From Patescibacteria group bacterium (GTDB lineage Bacteria > Patescibacteriota > Saccharimonadia > Saccharimonadales > Saccharimonadaceae), in NCBI GenBank assembly GCA_030156575.1, contig JASGMG010000002.1, forward strand, positions 1-48,065: a stretch of 48,065 bases of DNA. The letters are read 5' to 3'. The position numbers were made by a program, and so were the translations under genes. The notes under the pieces are model-generated. The model had not been told where the DNA came from. It was given only the letters and a program-made list of their open reading frames with translations, and searched no databases. This document shows positions 8,041 to 16,586 of this stretch, piece by piece. How positions within the stretch are numbered: position 1 is the first letter of the stretch; each line of letters opens with the position of its first letter.

Positions 8041-9276
8041 CTACGCTTTAAAACGACCCATAAATTTAGACAATAAACCTTTACCATTAGATAACATATT
8101 ATTACCTCTAGATAAACTATTATTCTTAGTTATACTGTCAGACTCAGCATCAATTAGCATTAGTCCTAAGACCGTAGCAAATTGTGGTTTTTCTATATCA
8201 TCTGCTACCCCGCCATAACCAGAGGCTGAACCAATACGTACAGCAAGCCCAAGAGCTTCCTTGGCGTAATCGATAATACCCTTCAATTGTGCTGTTCCCC
8301 CAGTTAATACAATACCGCTAGGCAACTTGCCAGCACGACCAGCACGCTTTAATTCTTTATTAATAGCCTCGAATATTTCATCCAGACGTGCTTCAACAAT
8401 CTCATCAATTTCATTCGTTTTAAAATTATATACACTACTATTATATTTTAAACTAATATCAGATGTGTCATTTCTTGATATAGCAGAGGCATGCTCTATT
8501 TTTAATTTTTCAGCTATTTCGGGATCTGTTTTTAAGCCAATAGCTATATCGTTAGTAATATTAATTCCACCGAGTGGAATAACTGCCGTAAACTGCAAAT
8601 CACCTTCTTCGTATATAGACACATTAGTAGTAGCACCACCTATATCAACCAAAGCTACACCGTTTTCAAGTTGTTGCTCAGTCAACACCGCCCTTGCAGC
8701 TGCAACTCCTGCAACTATTATCGAATGTGGCAAAACCTTTGCGGATTCAGCTGCTTTTTGTAAATTTGCAAGATGCGGAGCTAAAACGGAGACTACATGA
8801 GCATCAATTTCTAATCTAGTACCAGTCATACCTATTGGATTTTTAATATTATCCTGACCATCCAGTTTATAAGCATGAGGTACAACTTCTAACACTTCTC
8901 GATTAGCCGGTATCTTACCTAAAGTAGCAACTTCTTCGATACGAAGAACATCTTCTTTATTAATTTCATGATCGACATTACCAACCGCAATCATGCCATC
9001 AGTATGGGTACTTAAAATGTGCGCTCCATTAATACTAATCGTAGCGGCATCAACTTGATACCCACTCATTCTTTCAGCTTCACCAAGAGCATCGTCAATA
9101 GCTTGAGCTGGACCAGCCAAATTAACAACAGTGCCCTTACGCATTCCACTATTTTGAGCCTTACCTATACCTACAATTGTTGGCACACCAGTAGCTCCGT
9201 CAATATGACCAATTACACAACGAACTGTAGTTGTGCCAATATCGATTCCAACAGCATGTTTAGAGATTTCCTGCAT
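8041..9276 (-). CDS. ftsA: Cell division protein FtsA
   Basis: FtsA is an actin-fold ATPase that tethers FtsZ to the membrane. The 411-aa protein shows AVGIDIGTTTVRCVIG (phosphate 1), VALVDIGGATTNVSIYEEG (phosphate 2, near residue 210), PLGGINITNDIA, and SGIVLTGGTAQLKGI (adenosine motif, near residue 322). After a serine/asparagine-rich linker the C-terminus ends in GKGLLSKFMGRFKA, a typical amphipathic membrane-targeting helix. The ATG is 7 nt after a TATACT box with no Shine-Dalgarno, so the mRNA is probably leaderless. ftsZ follows downstream. Confidence 0.96.
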   Translation of the reverse strand: MQEISKHAVGIDIGTTTVRCVIGHIDGATGVPTIVGIGKAQNSGMRKGTVVNLAGPAQAIDDALGEAERMSGYQVDAATISINGAHILSTHTDGMIAVGNVDHEINKEDVLRIEEVATLGKIPANREVLEVVPHAYKLDGQDNIKNPIGMTGTRLEIDAHVVSVLAPHLANLQKAAESAKVLPHSIIVAGVAAARAVLTEQQLENGVALVDIGGATTNVSIYEEGDLQFTAVIPLGGINITNDIAIGLKTDPEIAEKLKIEHASAISRNDTSDISLKYNSSVYNFKTNEIDEIVEARLDEIFEAINKELKRAGRAGKLPSGIVLTGGTAQLKGIIDYAKEALGLAVRIGSASGYGGVADDIEKPQFATVLGLMLIDAESDSITKNNSLSRGNNMLSNGKGLLSKFMGRFKA

Positions 9277-9283
9277 ATAATAA

Positions 9284-9289
9284 AGTATA
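9284..9289 (-). promoter_or_regulatory. -10 box of ftsA
   Basis: TATACT on the minus strand ends exactly 7 nt before the ftsA ATG. The same spacing occurs at priA, def and the gene starting at 42858. No convincing -35 is seen. Confidence 0.5.
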
Positions 9290-9327
9290 TCGCTTATGTA
9301 GCCTTTTGCCTAGCTTTAAAGCTCAAA

Positions 9328-10083
9328 TTAAAGTTTTGTTAGAATTTCAACGCCTTCGTCAGTAATCAATACAGTATGTTCGAAATGTGCGGCTAAACTA
9401 CCATCACGAGTGCTTATAGTCCAACCATCATTTTCTGTCTTTATGGCTTCGCCTCCAAGAGTTGCCATCGGCTCAATTGCGATTGTGTCACCAGGTACCA
9501 ATAAAACACCTGTGCCCCTTTTACCATAATTTGGAACCTCCGGGGCCTGTTGCATTTCATGCCCGACACCATGACCAACTAATTCTCTAATAATGCCCAG
9601 CTTTCCGTCATTTAAGACCTTTTCAATAGCATAACCAATATCACCAGTACGAGCGGTTCCTTTAATTGCATCTATTCCAGCATAAAGGCTACGTTCTGTA
9701 TAGTTCAATAAATGTTTCTTTGCACCTTTTAATTCTTCACCCACTACCATAGAAAAAGCGCTATCTGTCTTCATATTCTTATAAGTTATAACTAAATCAA
9801 AACTAACAATATCGCCCTTTTCAAATTTATATGAAGTAGGGATACCATGAACAATCTCACTGTTAGTAGAAATACAAATAGCATTAGGAAAATTAACTTC
9901 AGGGGTTTTATATGTTACTGTCGCACCTAATGCTTTAATTTCATTCTCAACCCAAGCGTCAATTTCAATTTCACTCATTCCAACTTTAACCTGTTTTTTT
10001 ATGCCATCAAGAATAGTAGCTAGTATTTTGCCACCTTCCCTCATTGCATTAATTTCATCAACAGTCTTTACGCGAGCTTGCAT
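9328..10083 (-). CDS. map: Methionine aminopeptidase, type I
   Basis: This enzyme removes the N-terminal methionine of nascent proteins after deformylation. The 251-aa protein has the expected metal ligands: Asp in IVSFDLVI and in KTDSAFSMVVG, His in LVGHGVGHEM, Glu in AIEPMATL and in AHFEHTVLI. IVHGIP carries the substrate-side histidine. The conserved second histidine of the GHGIGxxxHExP motif is replaced: here the segment reads GHGVGHEMQQAP, so Gln occupies the site of E. coli His178. The first 16 nt overlap the end of adk, so the genes are translationally coupled. The adk-map pair matches the order seen in many bacterial ribosomal protein operons. The partners def and fmt lie about 6 kb away. 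Confidence 0.95.
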   Translation of the reverse strand: MQARVKTVDEINAMREGGKILATILDGIKKQVKVGMSEIEIDAWVENEIKALGATVTYKTPEVNFPNAICISTNSEIVHGIPTSYKFEKGDIVSFDLVITYKNMKTDSAFSMVVGEELKGAKKHLLNYTERSLYAGIDAIKGTARTGDIGYAIEKVLNDGKLGIIRELVGHGVGHEMQQAPEVPNYGKRGTGVLLVPGDTIAIEPMATLGGEAIKTENDGWTISTRDGSLAAHFEHTVLITDEGVEILTKL

Positions 10084-10613
10084 AATTCTACCTCTTTCAT
10101 AATCTGCACATGAACCTGTTCTGGCGTACCAGATCCGTCAATATACACGATTTTAATCCCCTCTTTTCTAAAATAATCCAAAACAGGATAAGTCTCTTCT
10201 TTATAAATATCTAGACGATTCCGTATAGCCTGTTCTGTGTCATCTTTACGCCCCCTAGAAGACAACCGTTCAATTATAGTTTTTTCATCAATCTCAATTA
10301 CAACAATTAGTTCGACTGCACGATTATATTTAATACCGTTTTCAATTAACCAACGAGATTGTCCAATATTACGGGCAAAGCCATCTATGACAACATGAGC
10401 TACATTGTTGCATTTACTCAAAGCATCACCTACTAATCCGCATATAGTCTCAAAAGGCACCAATTTACCACTATTAAGAATCGCATCTATACTAGGGTCA
10501 TCAGAATCACGCAACAGTTGACCCGCCGATATCCAACACCAATCTTTATTAGCTGCAAGTAGTTTTCCTTGCGTAGATTTACCTGACCCAGGTTGACCAA
10601 AGAATATGACCAT
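10068..10613 (-). CDS. adk: Adenylate kinase, short LID-less form
   Basis: The protein interconverts AMP, ADP and ATP. The P-loop GQPGSGKSTQGKLLA is at the N-terminus, VVIDGFARNIGQ corresponds to the DGFPRT motif (with Ala-Arg-Asn instead of Pro-Arg-Thr), and LSSRGRKDDTEQAIRNRLDIY corresponds to the region around the LID, which is reduced to a short loop without zinc cysteines. The track starts at TTG 10622, but AAGGAG directly abuts that codon. ATG 10613, 9 nt after AAGGAG, is preferred and gives 181 aa. The gene lies between yqeY (13 nt upstream) and map (16-nt overlap). A related nucleoside monophosphate kinase cannot be fully excluded. Confidence 0.9.
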   Translation of the reverse strand: MVIFFGQPGSGKSTQGKLLAANKDWCWISAGQLLRDSDDPSIDAILNSGKLVPFETICGLVGDALSKCNNVAHVVIDGFARNIGQSRWLIENGIKYNRAVELIVVIEIDEKTIIERLSSRGRKDDTEQAIRNRLDIYKEETYPVLDYFRKEGIKIVYIDGSGTPEQVHVQIMKEVELCKLA

Positions 10614-10626
10614 AATTGACAACTCC

Positions 10627-11079
10627 TTATTTTAACGCGTTTTTAACAAGTCTAGCAATTACTGCGCTATCGGCAGTATTCCCAACCTCTCCTTTAACAG
10701 CATTTATTACCTTTCCCATAGAGCTTACATCAGATGCTCCAAGCTTTTTAATAATTCTTAGAATAACAACAGTTATTTCATCTTCTGATAATTGTTCTGG
10801 AAGATACCTAATCAATATCGTAGCTTCGGATCTTTCTTTTTCAGATAATTCTTGTCGACCAGCACTATCGTAAATCTTAGCACTTTCATTGCGCTTTTTA
10901 ACTTCTCGTGCAATAAGCTGTTCGATAACAGAATCTTCAAGCCCAACCTCTCTTTTGCCTAAAGCCACTTCTTCGTTTAAAATTACTGACTTTAAACCAC
11001 GTAAAACTTCACAGACAAAACGATCGCCGCCTAGTAAGGCGGCTTTTAAATCGTTATTAATTTGCTCTTTCAAATCCAC
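10627..11079 (-). CDS. GatB/YqeY-domain protein
   Basis: The 150-aa protein is a YqeY-type protein: LKEQINNDLKAALLGGDRFVCEVLRGLKSVI at the N-terminus, REVKKRNESAKIYDSAGRQEL in the middle, and YLPEQLSEDEI followed by GKVINAVKGEVGNTADSAVIARLVKNAL, the tRNA-binding-like helical tail shared with GatB. It is often encoded next to rpsU, as here (2-nt gap). The cellular role in bacteria is poorly defined; a link with tRNA amidation or handling is suggested only by homology. Confidence 0.92.
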   Translation of the reverse strand: MDLKEQINNDLKAALLGGDRFVCEVLRGLKSVILNEEVALGKREVGLEDSVIEQLIAREVKKRNESAKIYDSAGRQELSEKERSEATILIRYLPEQLSEDEITVVILRIIKKLGASDVSSMGKVINAVKGEVGNTADSAVIARLVKNALK

Positions 11080-11081
11080 CT

Positions 11082-11297
11082 TTAGCGTAACCCTAATCGA
11101 GTTTTATCTAATTTATCAGCTTTGCGTTCTTTGCGAATAATCGCTTTCACACGACGCTCTGGTTTAGAAATTGGCTTAGCGAATCGCATTGAAGCCTTAG
11201 CCTCTGCAAGAACTCCACTTTGCAAAACCTTGCGATTAAAACGACGAATTAAATTCTCGTTTGCTTCTCGTTCATCTTTACGTATTACTTGTACCAT
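11082..11297 (-). CDS. rpsU: Small ribosomal subunit protein bS21
   Basis: The 71-aa basic protein matches bS21: VQVIRKDEREANENLIRRFNRKVLQSGVL at the N-terminus and a long basic helix rich in Arg and Lys (PERRVKAIIRKERKADK). bS21 sits near the 16S anti-Shine-Dalgarno on the 30S platform. The ATG lies 9 nt after a strong TACAAT box without a Shine-Dalgarno, so a protein that helps initiation is itself probably read from a near-leaderless mRNA. It is the first gene of the rpsU-yqeY-adk-map run. Confidence 0.95.
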   Translation of the reverse strand: MVQVIRKDEREANENLIRRFNRKVLQSGVLAEAKASMRFAKPISKPERRVKAIIRKERKADKLDKTRLGLR

Positions 11298-11306
11298 ATA
11301 AACCTA

Positions 11307-11335
11307 ATTGTAACAGAGAAATTAACAATTCGCAA
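11307..11335 (-). promoter_or_regulatory. Promoter of rpsU-yqeY-adk-map
   Basis: TTGCGA (11335-11330) and TACAAT (11312-11307) on the minus strand are 17 nt apart. The rpsU ATG follows 9 nt after the -10, predicting a 5' UTR of about 3 nt. Confidence 0.7.
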
Positions 11336-11355
11336 CATCGTAATTATCAATTTTA

Positions 11356-12984
11356 TTATTCTTTGATTTCTAAATGTAATAATCGACCTTCTACCGATTT
11401 CATTCCCTGCCATATATTCACATCCGGACAATACCAGACATCAATAATCGCACCTATCTCAACAAAAAAATAAGTAGGTGCATTAAATGCCAAGAAATTC
11501 ATCCTTACACCATTTTTATCCTGCAACTCTAATTTGATATGTTTATTGTCAACACCCATTTTCCGAATATTTACCACTATTAAATCATCACTTTTAATTA
11601 TCGGTTGCGGATTATCCTGTCCAAACGGCTCAAGCTGATTAATTAAAGTTATCGATTCTTCTGTTATTTCCAATAAAGTTGCTGAGACGTCAGCTTTGGG
11701 CAATAATAACGACTTCTGATTAATAAGACCTTGAGATCTATAGAATTCGTTAACCCTTACTCTAAAAGCATCTATATTCTCAGTAAGCAAAGTTATGCCA
11801 GCAGCAAATTTATGACCACCACCTTTTATAACTAGATCTTTACTAGCTTCGATTGCATCAGCGGCGCTAAAATCACCGTAGCTTCGGGCTGATCCTTTAG
11901 ACTTATCACCCATTTCCTGCAAGACAAAGGTTGGTTTTTTGTATTTTTCTAAAAGCTTCGAAGCCACGATACCAACAACCCCATGATTCCACGAAGCGTC
12001 ACTAACTACTAAAACTAGATCATCGTAACATTTCTCTGCTTGAACAATCGCTTGCTTAAATATTTTATCTTGCTCAACTCGTCTAGATACATTAAGAACA
12101 TCAAGATACTGAGCCGCCTCTAACGCCGAAACAGAGTTCTTTGAAATCAGCATATTCAAAGAATATTGGGCAGTTTCCAATCTTCCGGCAGCGTTCATCC
12201 TAGGACCCAGACTAAAACCCAACGAACGCGAGTTAATTTTCTGGGGATCGACCTTAGCAACAGACATAAGAGCCTTCAGTCCAGGTCTTCTAGTCTTAGA
12301 TAATACCTTAAGACCCCAATAGACGTTTGTCCGATTTTCATCAACAAGAGGCACAATATCACAAACCGTCCCTAATGCCACTAAATCTAATAGCCATTTT
12401 TCTTGACCATTGGGTAGGCCGTTTAAATACACCTGTAGAGCCTGTATTAATTTGAAAGCTACTCCAACACCAGCTAAATCAATAAAAGGATAACTATGAT
12501 CAGTTCGCTTAGGATTGATAACTGCCAATGCTGGTGGTTGAATATTAGCTACATTATGATGATCAGTTACAATCACGTCGACACCAAGCTCATTAGCTCT
12601 GATAATCTCTTTTTCACTCAAGCTACCGCAATCTACCGTTATTATTAATTTCGCTCCTTTGTCTGCAATTTTCTCGACCGCTTCAATAGTGAGTCCATAC
12701 CCTTCAACAAATCGATTAGGCATGTACGTATCAACCTTTTTAAAACCAAAACTATCAAAAGCATCCAATAATAACGCAGTAGCAGTTAATCCATCTATGT
12801 CATAATCGCCATAAATCGTTATATGTTCTTGTTGCTTATTTGCTAACACTAATCTTTCTACTGCTTTTTTCATATCTGGCAATAGAAAAGGATCGTAAGA
12901 ATTAGAATATTCTGGCGATAAAAACTCTTTTATTAATTCAGAAGAAATACATCTGGCTTTAAGAATTCTATCAAATAATGACAT
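11356..12984 (-). CDS. recJ: Single-stranded-DNA-specific exonuclease RecJ
   Basis: RecJ degrades single-stranded DNA 5' to 3' in recombination and repair. The 542-aa protein has the DHH-family motifs in order: TIYGDYDIDG (near residue 60), LIITVDCG, VIVTDHHNV (near residue 142), DLAGVGVAFKL, GPRMNAAGR (near residue 260), and the DHHA1-domain GGGHKFAAG (near residue 388). An OB-like C-terminal region follows. The ATG is 2 nt after the stop of the upstream winged-helix gene, so the two are co-transcribed. The length is slightly below that of typical E. coli-type RecJ. Confidence 0.96.
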   Translation of the reverse strand: MSLFDRILKARCISSELIKEFLSPEYSNSYDPFLLPDMKKAVERLVLANKQQEHITIYGDYDIDGLTATALLLDAFDSFGFKKVDTYMPNRFVEGYGLTIEAVEKIADKGAKLIITVDCGSLSEKEIIRANELGVDVIVTDHHNVANIQPPALAVINPKRTDHSYPFIDLAGVGVAFKLIQALQVYLNGLPNGQEKWLLDLVALGTVCDIVPLVDENRTNVYWGLKVLSKTRRPGLKALMSVAKVDPQKINSRSLGFSLGPRMNAAGRLETAQYSLNMLISKNSVSALEAAQYLDVLNVSRRVEQDKIFKQAIVQAEKCYDDLVLVVSDASWNHGVVGIVASKLLEKYKKPTFVLQEMGDKSKGSARSYGDFSAADAIEASKDLVIKGGGHKFAAGITLLTENIDAFRVRVNEFYRSQGLINQKSLLLPKADVSATLLEITEESITLINQLEPFGQDNPQPIIKSDDLIVVNIRKMGVDNKHIKLELQDKNGVRMNFLAFNAPTYFFVEIGAIIDVWYCPDVNIWQGMKSVEGRLLHLEIKE

Positions 12985-12986
12985 TG

Positions 12987-13286
12987 CTACAAGTCAGAAG
13001 GCGAACGTTTAGGGCGACTAGCTTGTTGTTGAGACTTAATGACAATACCCTGTAATTCTTTAAATATAGGAAACTGCTTATTCGTTGAATAAATCTTTGT
13101 ATTACCCTGCTTCTCGCTATTTAGAAAACCAACTTTTTCTAAACGCTTTAGTTCACGCTGGATATTACCAGGGTCTTCTTTTATTAATTTTGCAAGCCCA
13201 CGAACATGAGTACGAAAATCAGGATACTTAGCATATACCACTACAATTTTTCGTCGAACTCTAGATGTAATAAAAACGTCTAACAT
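12987..13286 (-). CDS. Winged-helix DNA-binding protein
   Basis: The 99-aa protein looks like an ArsR/MarR-type winged helix: a first helix VRRKIVVVYAKYPDF, a helix-turn-helix with LAKLIKEDPGNIQRELKRLEKVGFL, and a wing SEKQGNTKIYSTNKQFPIF. The C-terminal tail QQQASRPKRSPSDL is basic and probably disordered. Similar domains act as local regulators or sit next to nucleotidyltransferases. Here the neighbour is recJ, 2 nt downstream. A GGGAG Shine-Dalgarno lies a few bases before the ATG. The target is unknown. Confidence 0.75.
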   Translation of the reverse strand: MLDVFITSRVRRKIVVVYAKYPDFRTHVRGLAKLIKEDPGNIQRELKRLEKVGFLNSEKQGNTKIYSTNKQFPIFKELQGIVIKSQQQASRPKRSPSDL

Positions 13287-13360
13287 AATCTCCCTTAGTC
13301 TCTTACCTCGTCTACTAAACTCTATCCTAACACAATCTTACAACGATTAGCAACGATAAT

Positions 13361-14017
13361 TTAGCGCCAATTTAAAATAATTTGATTTATTTTAGCTATA
13401 GTATCCTCATGTGAAGGTATATCATTCTTGTCATAATAATGGTTAATTCCCATAAAATTATCTTTCACATCTAAAACATGTAATTCATCTGCTAAAATAT
13501 GTAGCTTATCAACGACTTGAACAGTAGATACAGGGGTTGCAACTACTAATCTTTTAATTCTAATAGGTTTTAAAAAATCAACAGCTACATCTAAAGAAGC
13601 ACCAGTATCTAAGCCATCAGCTACTAATATAACAACTCGATCGCGAAGCATATCGTTATTAATAAGGCCCCCATCACCCAATAGTTTATTAATCTTATTA
13701 AAAGCCTCCCGTTTTTGTTCATCCAAATATCCGTGATATTCGCTATTATAATATTCCATCTCTCCGGCTGAGAACATACCATTATAAGTAAACCCACCAT
13801 TTTGAGAAACACCACCAAAACTCACACCTTCCCCAGGAACTTCTATTTCTTCAATAAGTAACATCGTTAATAAACAATGTAGAGCTTTTGCAATTTGTTC
13901 ACCGACCATTACAGCACCATCACTTAGCGCCACTACTGCACAATTCTCATAACGATACTTCTCTAATAATTCATTAGCTAAGATCTGTCCTGCTTGTTCA
14001 CGACTCTCAAAATACAT
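13361..14017 (-). CDS. Type I phosphoribosyltransferase-family protein
   Basis: The 218-aa protein shows the phosphoribosyltransferase layout: YFESREQAGQILANEL and CAVVALSDGAVMVGEQIAKAL at the N-terminus, and the PRPP-loop VVILVADGLDTGASL near residue 127, followed by the RIKRLVVATPVS strand. The PRPP motif begins with Ala where two acidic residues are usual (VADG rather than DDG). An insert with tyrosine-rich sequence (residues about 75-105) resembles that of uncharacterised actinobacterial and TM7 members, so the base substrate cannot be named. It is divergent from priA and shares its promoter. Confidence 0.8.
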   Translation of the reverse strand: MYFESREQAGQILANELLEKYRYENCAVVALSDGAVMVGEQIAKALHCLLTMLLIEEIEVPGEGVSFGGVSQNGGFTYNGMFSAGEMEYYNSEYHGYLDEQKREAFNKINKLLGDGGLINNDMLRDRVVILVADGLDTGASLDVAVDFLKPIRIKRLVVATPVSTVQVVDKLHILADELHVLDVKDNFMGINHYYDKNDIPSHEDTIAKINQIILNWR

Positions 14018-14031
14018 ATATTCAGTTTAGC

Positions 14032-14039
14032 AGTATACT
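14032..14039. promoter_or_regulatory. Symmetrical -10 shared by divergent genes
   Basis: The palindrome AGTATACT contains a TATACT -10 hexamer on each strand. On the plus strand TATACT ends 7 nt before the priA ATG at 14047. On the minus strand it ends 14 nt before the phosphoribosyltransferase ATG at 14017. Such symmetrical elements are known to drive divergent transcription in bacteria. Confidence 0.55.
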
Positions 14040-14046
14040 AGTGAAT

Positions 14047-15987
14047 ATGCACTATTACGAAGTAGCTCCAAATAAAATCATACGTACAGACTCTGAGTCT
14101 TTTACTTATTCATCGGAATTACTATTATCAGTAGGAGAAATAGTGAAAATAGAAATCGGCAAAAGGCAACTGGTAGGCATCGTTATTAGCAAAACGACCA
14201 AACCCTCTTACCAAACAAAACCAATTATATCTACCATATTAAAAAAACCACTGCCCTATCAATTAATAAGTCTAGCTTTATGGATATCAGAATATTATAC
14301 AACTCCGTTAGCAATTGTATTGCAGACAATATTACCAAAAGGCATAGAGAAAAAACGCCGAACACAGTCCAATCAATTAGATATAGTTAAAAGAGATCGA
14401 ACAAATATTGTATTCAATAAACAACAGCTGCTCGTAATAAACAACATAAAAAACAGCATGCCCGGAACTTTTTTACTACAGGGAGTAACTGGGTCTGGCA
14501 AGACTCAAGTTTATATAGAGATAGCAAAACAATCCATTAAAGACAAAAAGTCCGTAATAGTGCTAGTCCCAGAGATTGCATTAACTTCGCAATTGGTTTC
14601 TGAGTTTTCACAGCATTTCACTAATCTGCTAGTTACTCATTCCAAAATGACAGAATCAGCAAGACATCTTGTCTGGAGTGAAGCAATTAATAGCTCAGAG
14701 CCATTAATTATTATTGGGCCAAGGTCAGCGTTGTTCACTCCTCTAAAAGATATTGGCGCTATAATCATAGATGAAGCTCATGAACCAAGCTTTAAACAAG
14801 ATCAATCGCCTAGATATTCCGCTTTGCGAGTAGCGACCATGCTAGGACGATCTCACAAAGCTAAAGTTATCTTTGGAAGTGCTACACCAAACATAACTGA
14901 TAGGTATTTGGCCGAACAATCTAATCGCCCTATATTAAAATTAGATAATATAGCCCGTAAAGATAGTATACCTCCCCTCATAGAACTAATAGATATGAGA
15001 AAACGTAATAATTTTAGCAAACATCGATTTTTATCGGATCAATTATTAAAACAAATAGAAGAAACGTTAATAGACAAAAAACAAATATTAATATTTCATA
15101 ATCGTCGCGGAAGCACATATAGCACTGTATGCAAAGAATGTGGCTGGACAGCTGAATGTCCAAGTTGCCATTTACCCATGTCTTTACACGCAGATAAACA
15201 TTCTCTACTTTGTCATATTTGTGGATACAGTACAGCCGTACCAACATATTGTCCAAAATGTAACAGCACAGATATTCTTCATAAAGGTATTGGGACAAAG
15301 CTGATTGAATCTGAACTAAATAAATTATTTCCTAACGCAAATATTGCAAGATTTGATGCAGATAATTCCGACAATATGTCAATAAACGCCCAATATAAGA
15401 ACTTATACGATGGTACTATCGATATAGCTATTGGAACACAAATAGTCGCAAAAGGATTAGACCTGCCTAATTTAAGAACCGTTGGAGTTATTCAAGCTGA
15501 CTCTGGTATATCACTACCAGACTTCAGTGCCAGTGAACGTGCATTTCAATTGTTAGCCCAAGTGGTAGGTAGAGTTGGTCGTAACCATCACAAAACCCAG
15601 GTTATAGTTCAATCTTATCAACCCGATCACACTAGTATTATTAATGGATTAAATCAAAATTATGAATCATTTTATAAACAAACTATAACTGAAAGAAAAT
15701 TCAATGTTTTTCCTCCCTTCACATATTTATTGAAATTAACATGCGTATACAAAACAGAGGTTGCAGCAATAAAAAACTCCAAAAAAGTAGCCAACGATCT
15801 AAGAAATAAAATAAATAAAAACGTAGTGTTATTAGGACCAACACCAGCTTTTTACGAAAGACAACATGACACTTTCCGTTGGCAATTAATTTTAAAAAGC
15901 CCTAAACGCGAATATTTAATTAATGCTATAAAACTAGTTCCAAAAAATCATTGGCAATCCGAGCTTGATCCGACTAGCTTGATATAG
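14047..15987 (+). CDS. priA: Primosomal replication helicase PriA
   Basis: PriA restarts stalled replication forks by loading the replicative helicase. Visible are the N-terminal DNA-binding region, Walker A LLQGVTGSGKTQVY (near residue 150), IIIDEAHEPSFKQ (DEAH box), GSATPN, and the zinc-binding insert with the CKECG, CPSCH, CHICG and CPKCN pairs (residues about 360-412). Helicase motifs follow: GTKLIESEL, DADNSDN, VAKGLDLPNL and VGRVGRN. The track begins at GTG 14041, but the -10 box ends 7 nt before ATG 14047 and no Shine-Dalgarno is present, so 14047 is preferred (646 aa). It is shorter than E. coli PriA (732 aa). Confidence 0.95.
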   Translation: MHYYEVAPNKIIRTDSESFTYSSELLLSVGEIVKIEIGKRQLVGIVISKTTKPSYQTKPIISTILKKPLPYQLISLALWISEYYTTPLAIVLQTILPKGIEKKRRTQSNQLDIVKRDRTNIVFNKQQLLVINNIKNSMPGTFLLQGVTGSGKTQVYIEIAKQSIKDKKSVIVLVPEIALTSQLVSEFSQHFTNLLVTHSKMTESARHLVWSEAINSSEPLIIIGPRSALFTPLKDIGAIIIDEAHEPSFKQDQSPRYSALRVATMLGRSHKAKVIFGSATPNITDRYLAEQSNRPILKLDNIARKDSIPPLIELIDMRKRNNFSKHRFLSDQLLKQIEETLIDKKQILIFHNRRGSTYSTVCKECGWTAECPSCHLPMSLHADKHSLLCHICGYSTAVPTYCPKCNSTDILHKGIGTKLIESELNKLFPNANIARFDADNSDNMSINAQYKNLYDGTIDIAIGTQIVAKGLDLPNLRTVGVIQADSGISLPDFSASERAFQLLAQVVGRVGRNHHKTQVIVQSYQPDHTSIINGLNQNYESFYKQTITERKFNVFPPFTYLLKLTCVYKTEVAAIKNSKKVANDLRNKINKNVVLLGPTPAFYERQHDTFRWQLILKSPKREYLINAIKLVPKNHWQSELDPTSLI

Positions 15988-15994
15988 CCACCAC

Positions 15995-16003
15995 TGGTAT
16001 AAT
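15995..16003 (+). promoter_or_regulatory. Extended -10 promoter of def-fmt
   Basis: TGGTATAAT is an extended -10 (TGn-TATAAT). It ends 7 nt before the def ATG, so the def mRNA should be leaderless. The same TGGTATAAT-7-ATG arrangement recurs at 42858. Confidence 0.6.
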
Positions 16004-16010
16004 AGATTTA

Positions 16011-16586
16011 ATGAAACATAGAAAAATAATTAGCTTACCTAACCCACTTCTTCGTCAAAAATCGGAAAAGGTACATGTTATAACACCAGAAATATTACAA
16101 ATTATTGATAACATGACAGTGGTTGCTTTAGAATGGGAGAACTCTCGACCACACGAAATCAGTGCAGCTATCGCAGCGCCTCAAATTGGCTACCTTAATA
16201 AAATTATTATGGTGCGAAGTGATCTTGAAGATAAAAATATTCAAGACTTCACAACATTAATAAATCCAGAAATAATAAAGTTGGAAGGAAAAGTAACAAA
16301 AGATTATGAAGGCTGCCTAAGTGTCCCTAATGTATATGGAAAAGTCCCAAGGCATGACAAAGCTCGAATCAAAGCCATGGACATAAATGGCAATGAAATC
16401 CGATTAAAAGCCGAAGGATTTCTAGCTAGAGTTCTTCAGCACGAAATTGATCATATTAATGGAATAGTTTTTATTGATCATATTCGCAACAAAGAAGATG
16501 CATTTTATGAATTAGATAAAGAGGGCGAGTTACAACCCCTAGACTACGAGAGATATGTCAAAAACAATAGTATTCTTTGGGACTGA
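16011..16586 (+). CDS. def: Peptide deformylase
   Basis: The enzyme removes the formyl group from N-terminal formyl-methionine. The three motifs are present in the 191-aa protein: SAAIAAPQIG (motif 1; an Ile-Ala pair takes the place of the usual Gly-Leu of GxGLAAPQ), EGCLSVPN (motif 2 with the metal-binding cysteine, near residue 103), and LQHEIDHINGIVF (HExxH, motif 3, near residue 144). The 3' end overlaps fmt by 32 nt. The -10 box sits 7 nt before the ATG and no Shine-Dalgarno is visible. Confidence 0.95.
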   Translation: MKHRKIISLPNPLLRQKSEKVHVITPEILQIIDNMTVVALEWENSRPHEISAAIAAPQIGYLNKIIMVRSDLEDKNIQDFTTLINPEIIKLEGKVTKDYEGCLSVPNVYGKVPRHDKARIKAMDINGNEIRLKAEGFLARVLQHEIDHINGIVFIDHIRNKEDAFYELDKEGELQPLDYERYVKNNSILWD

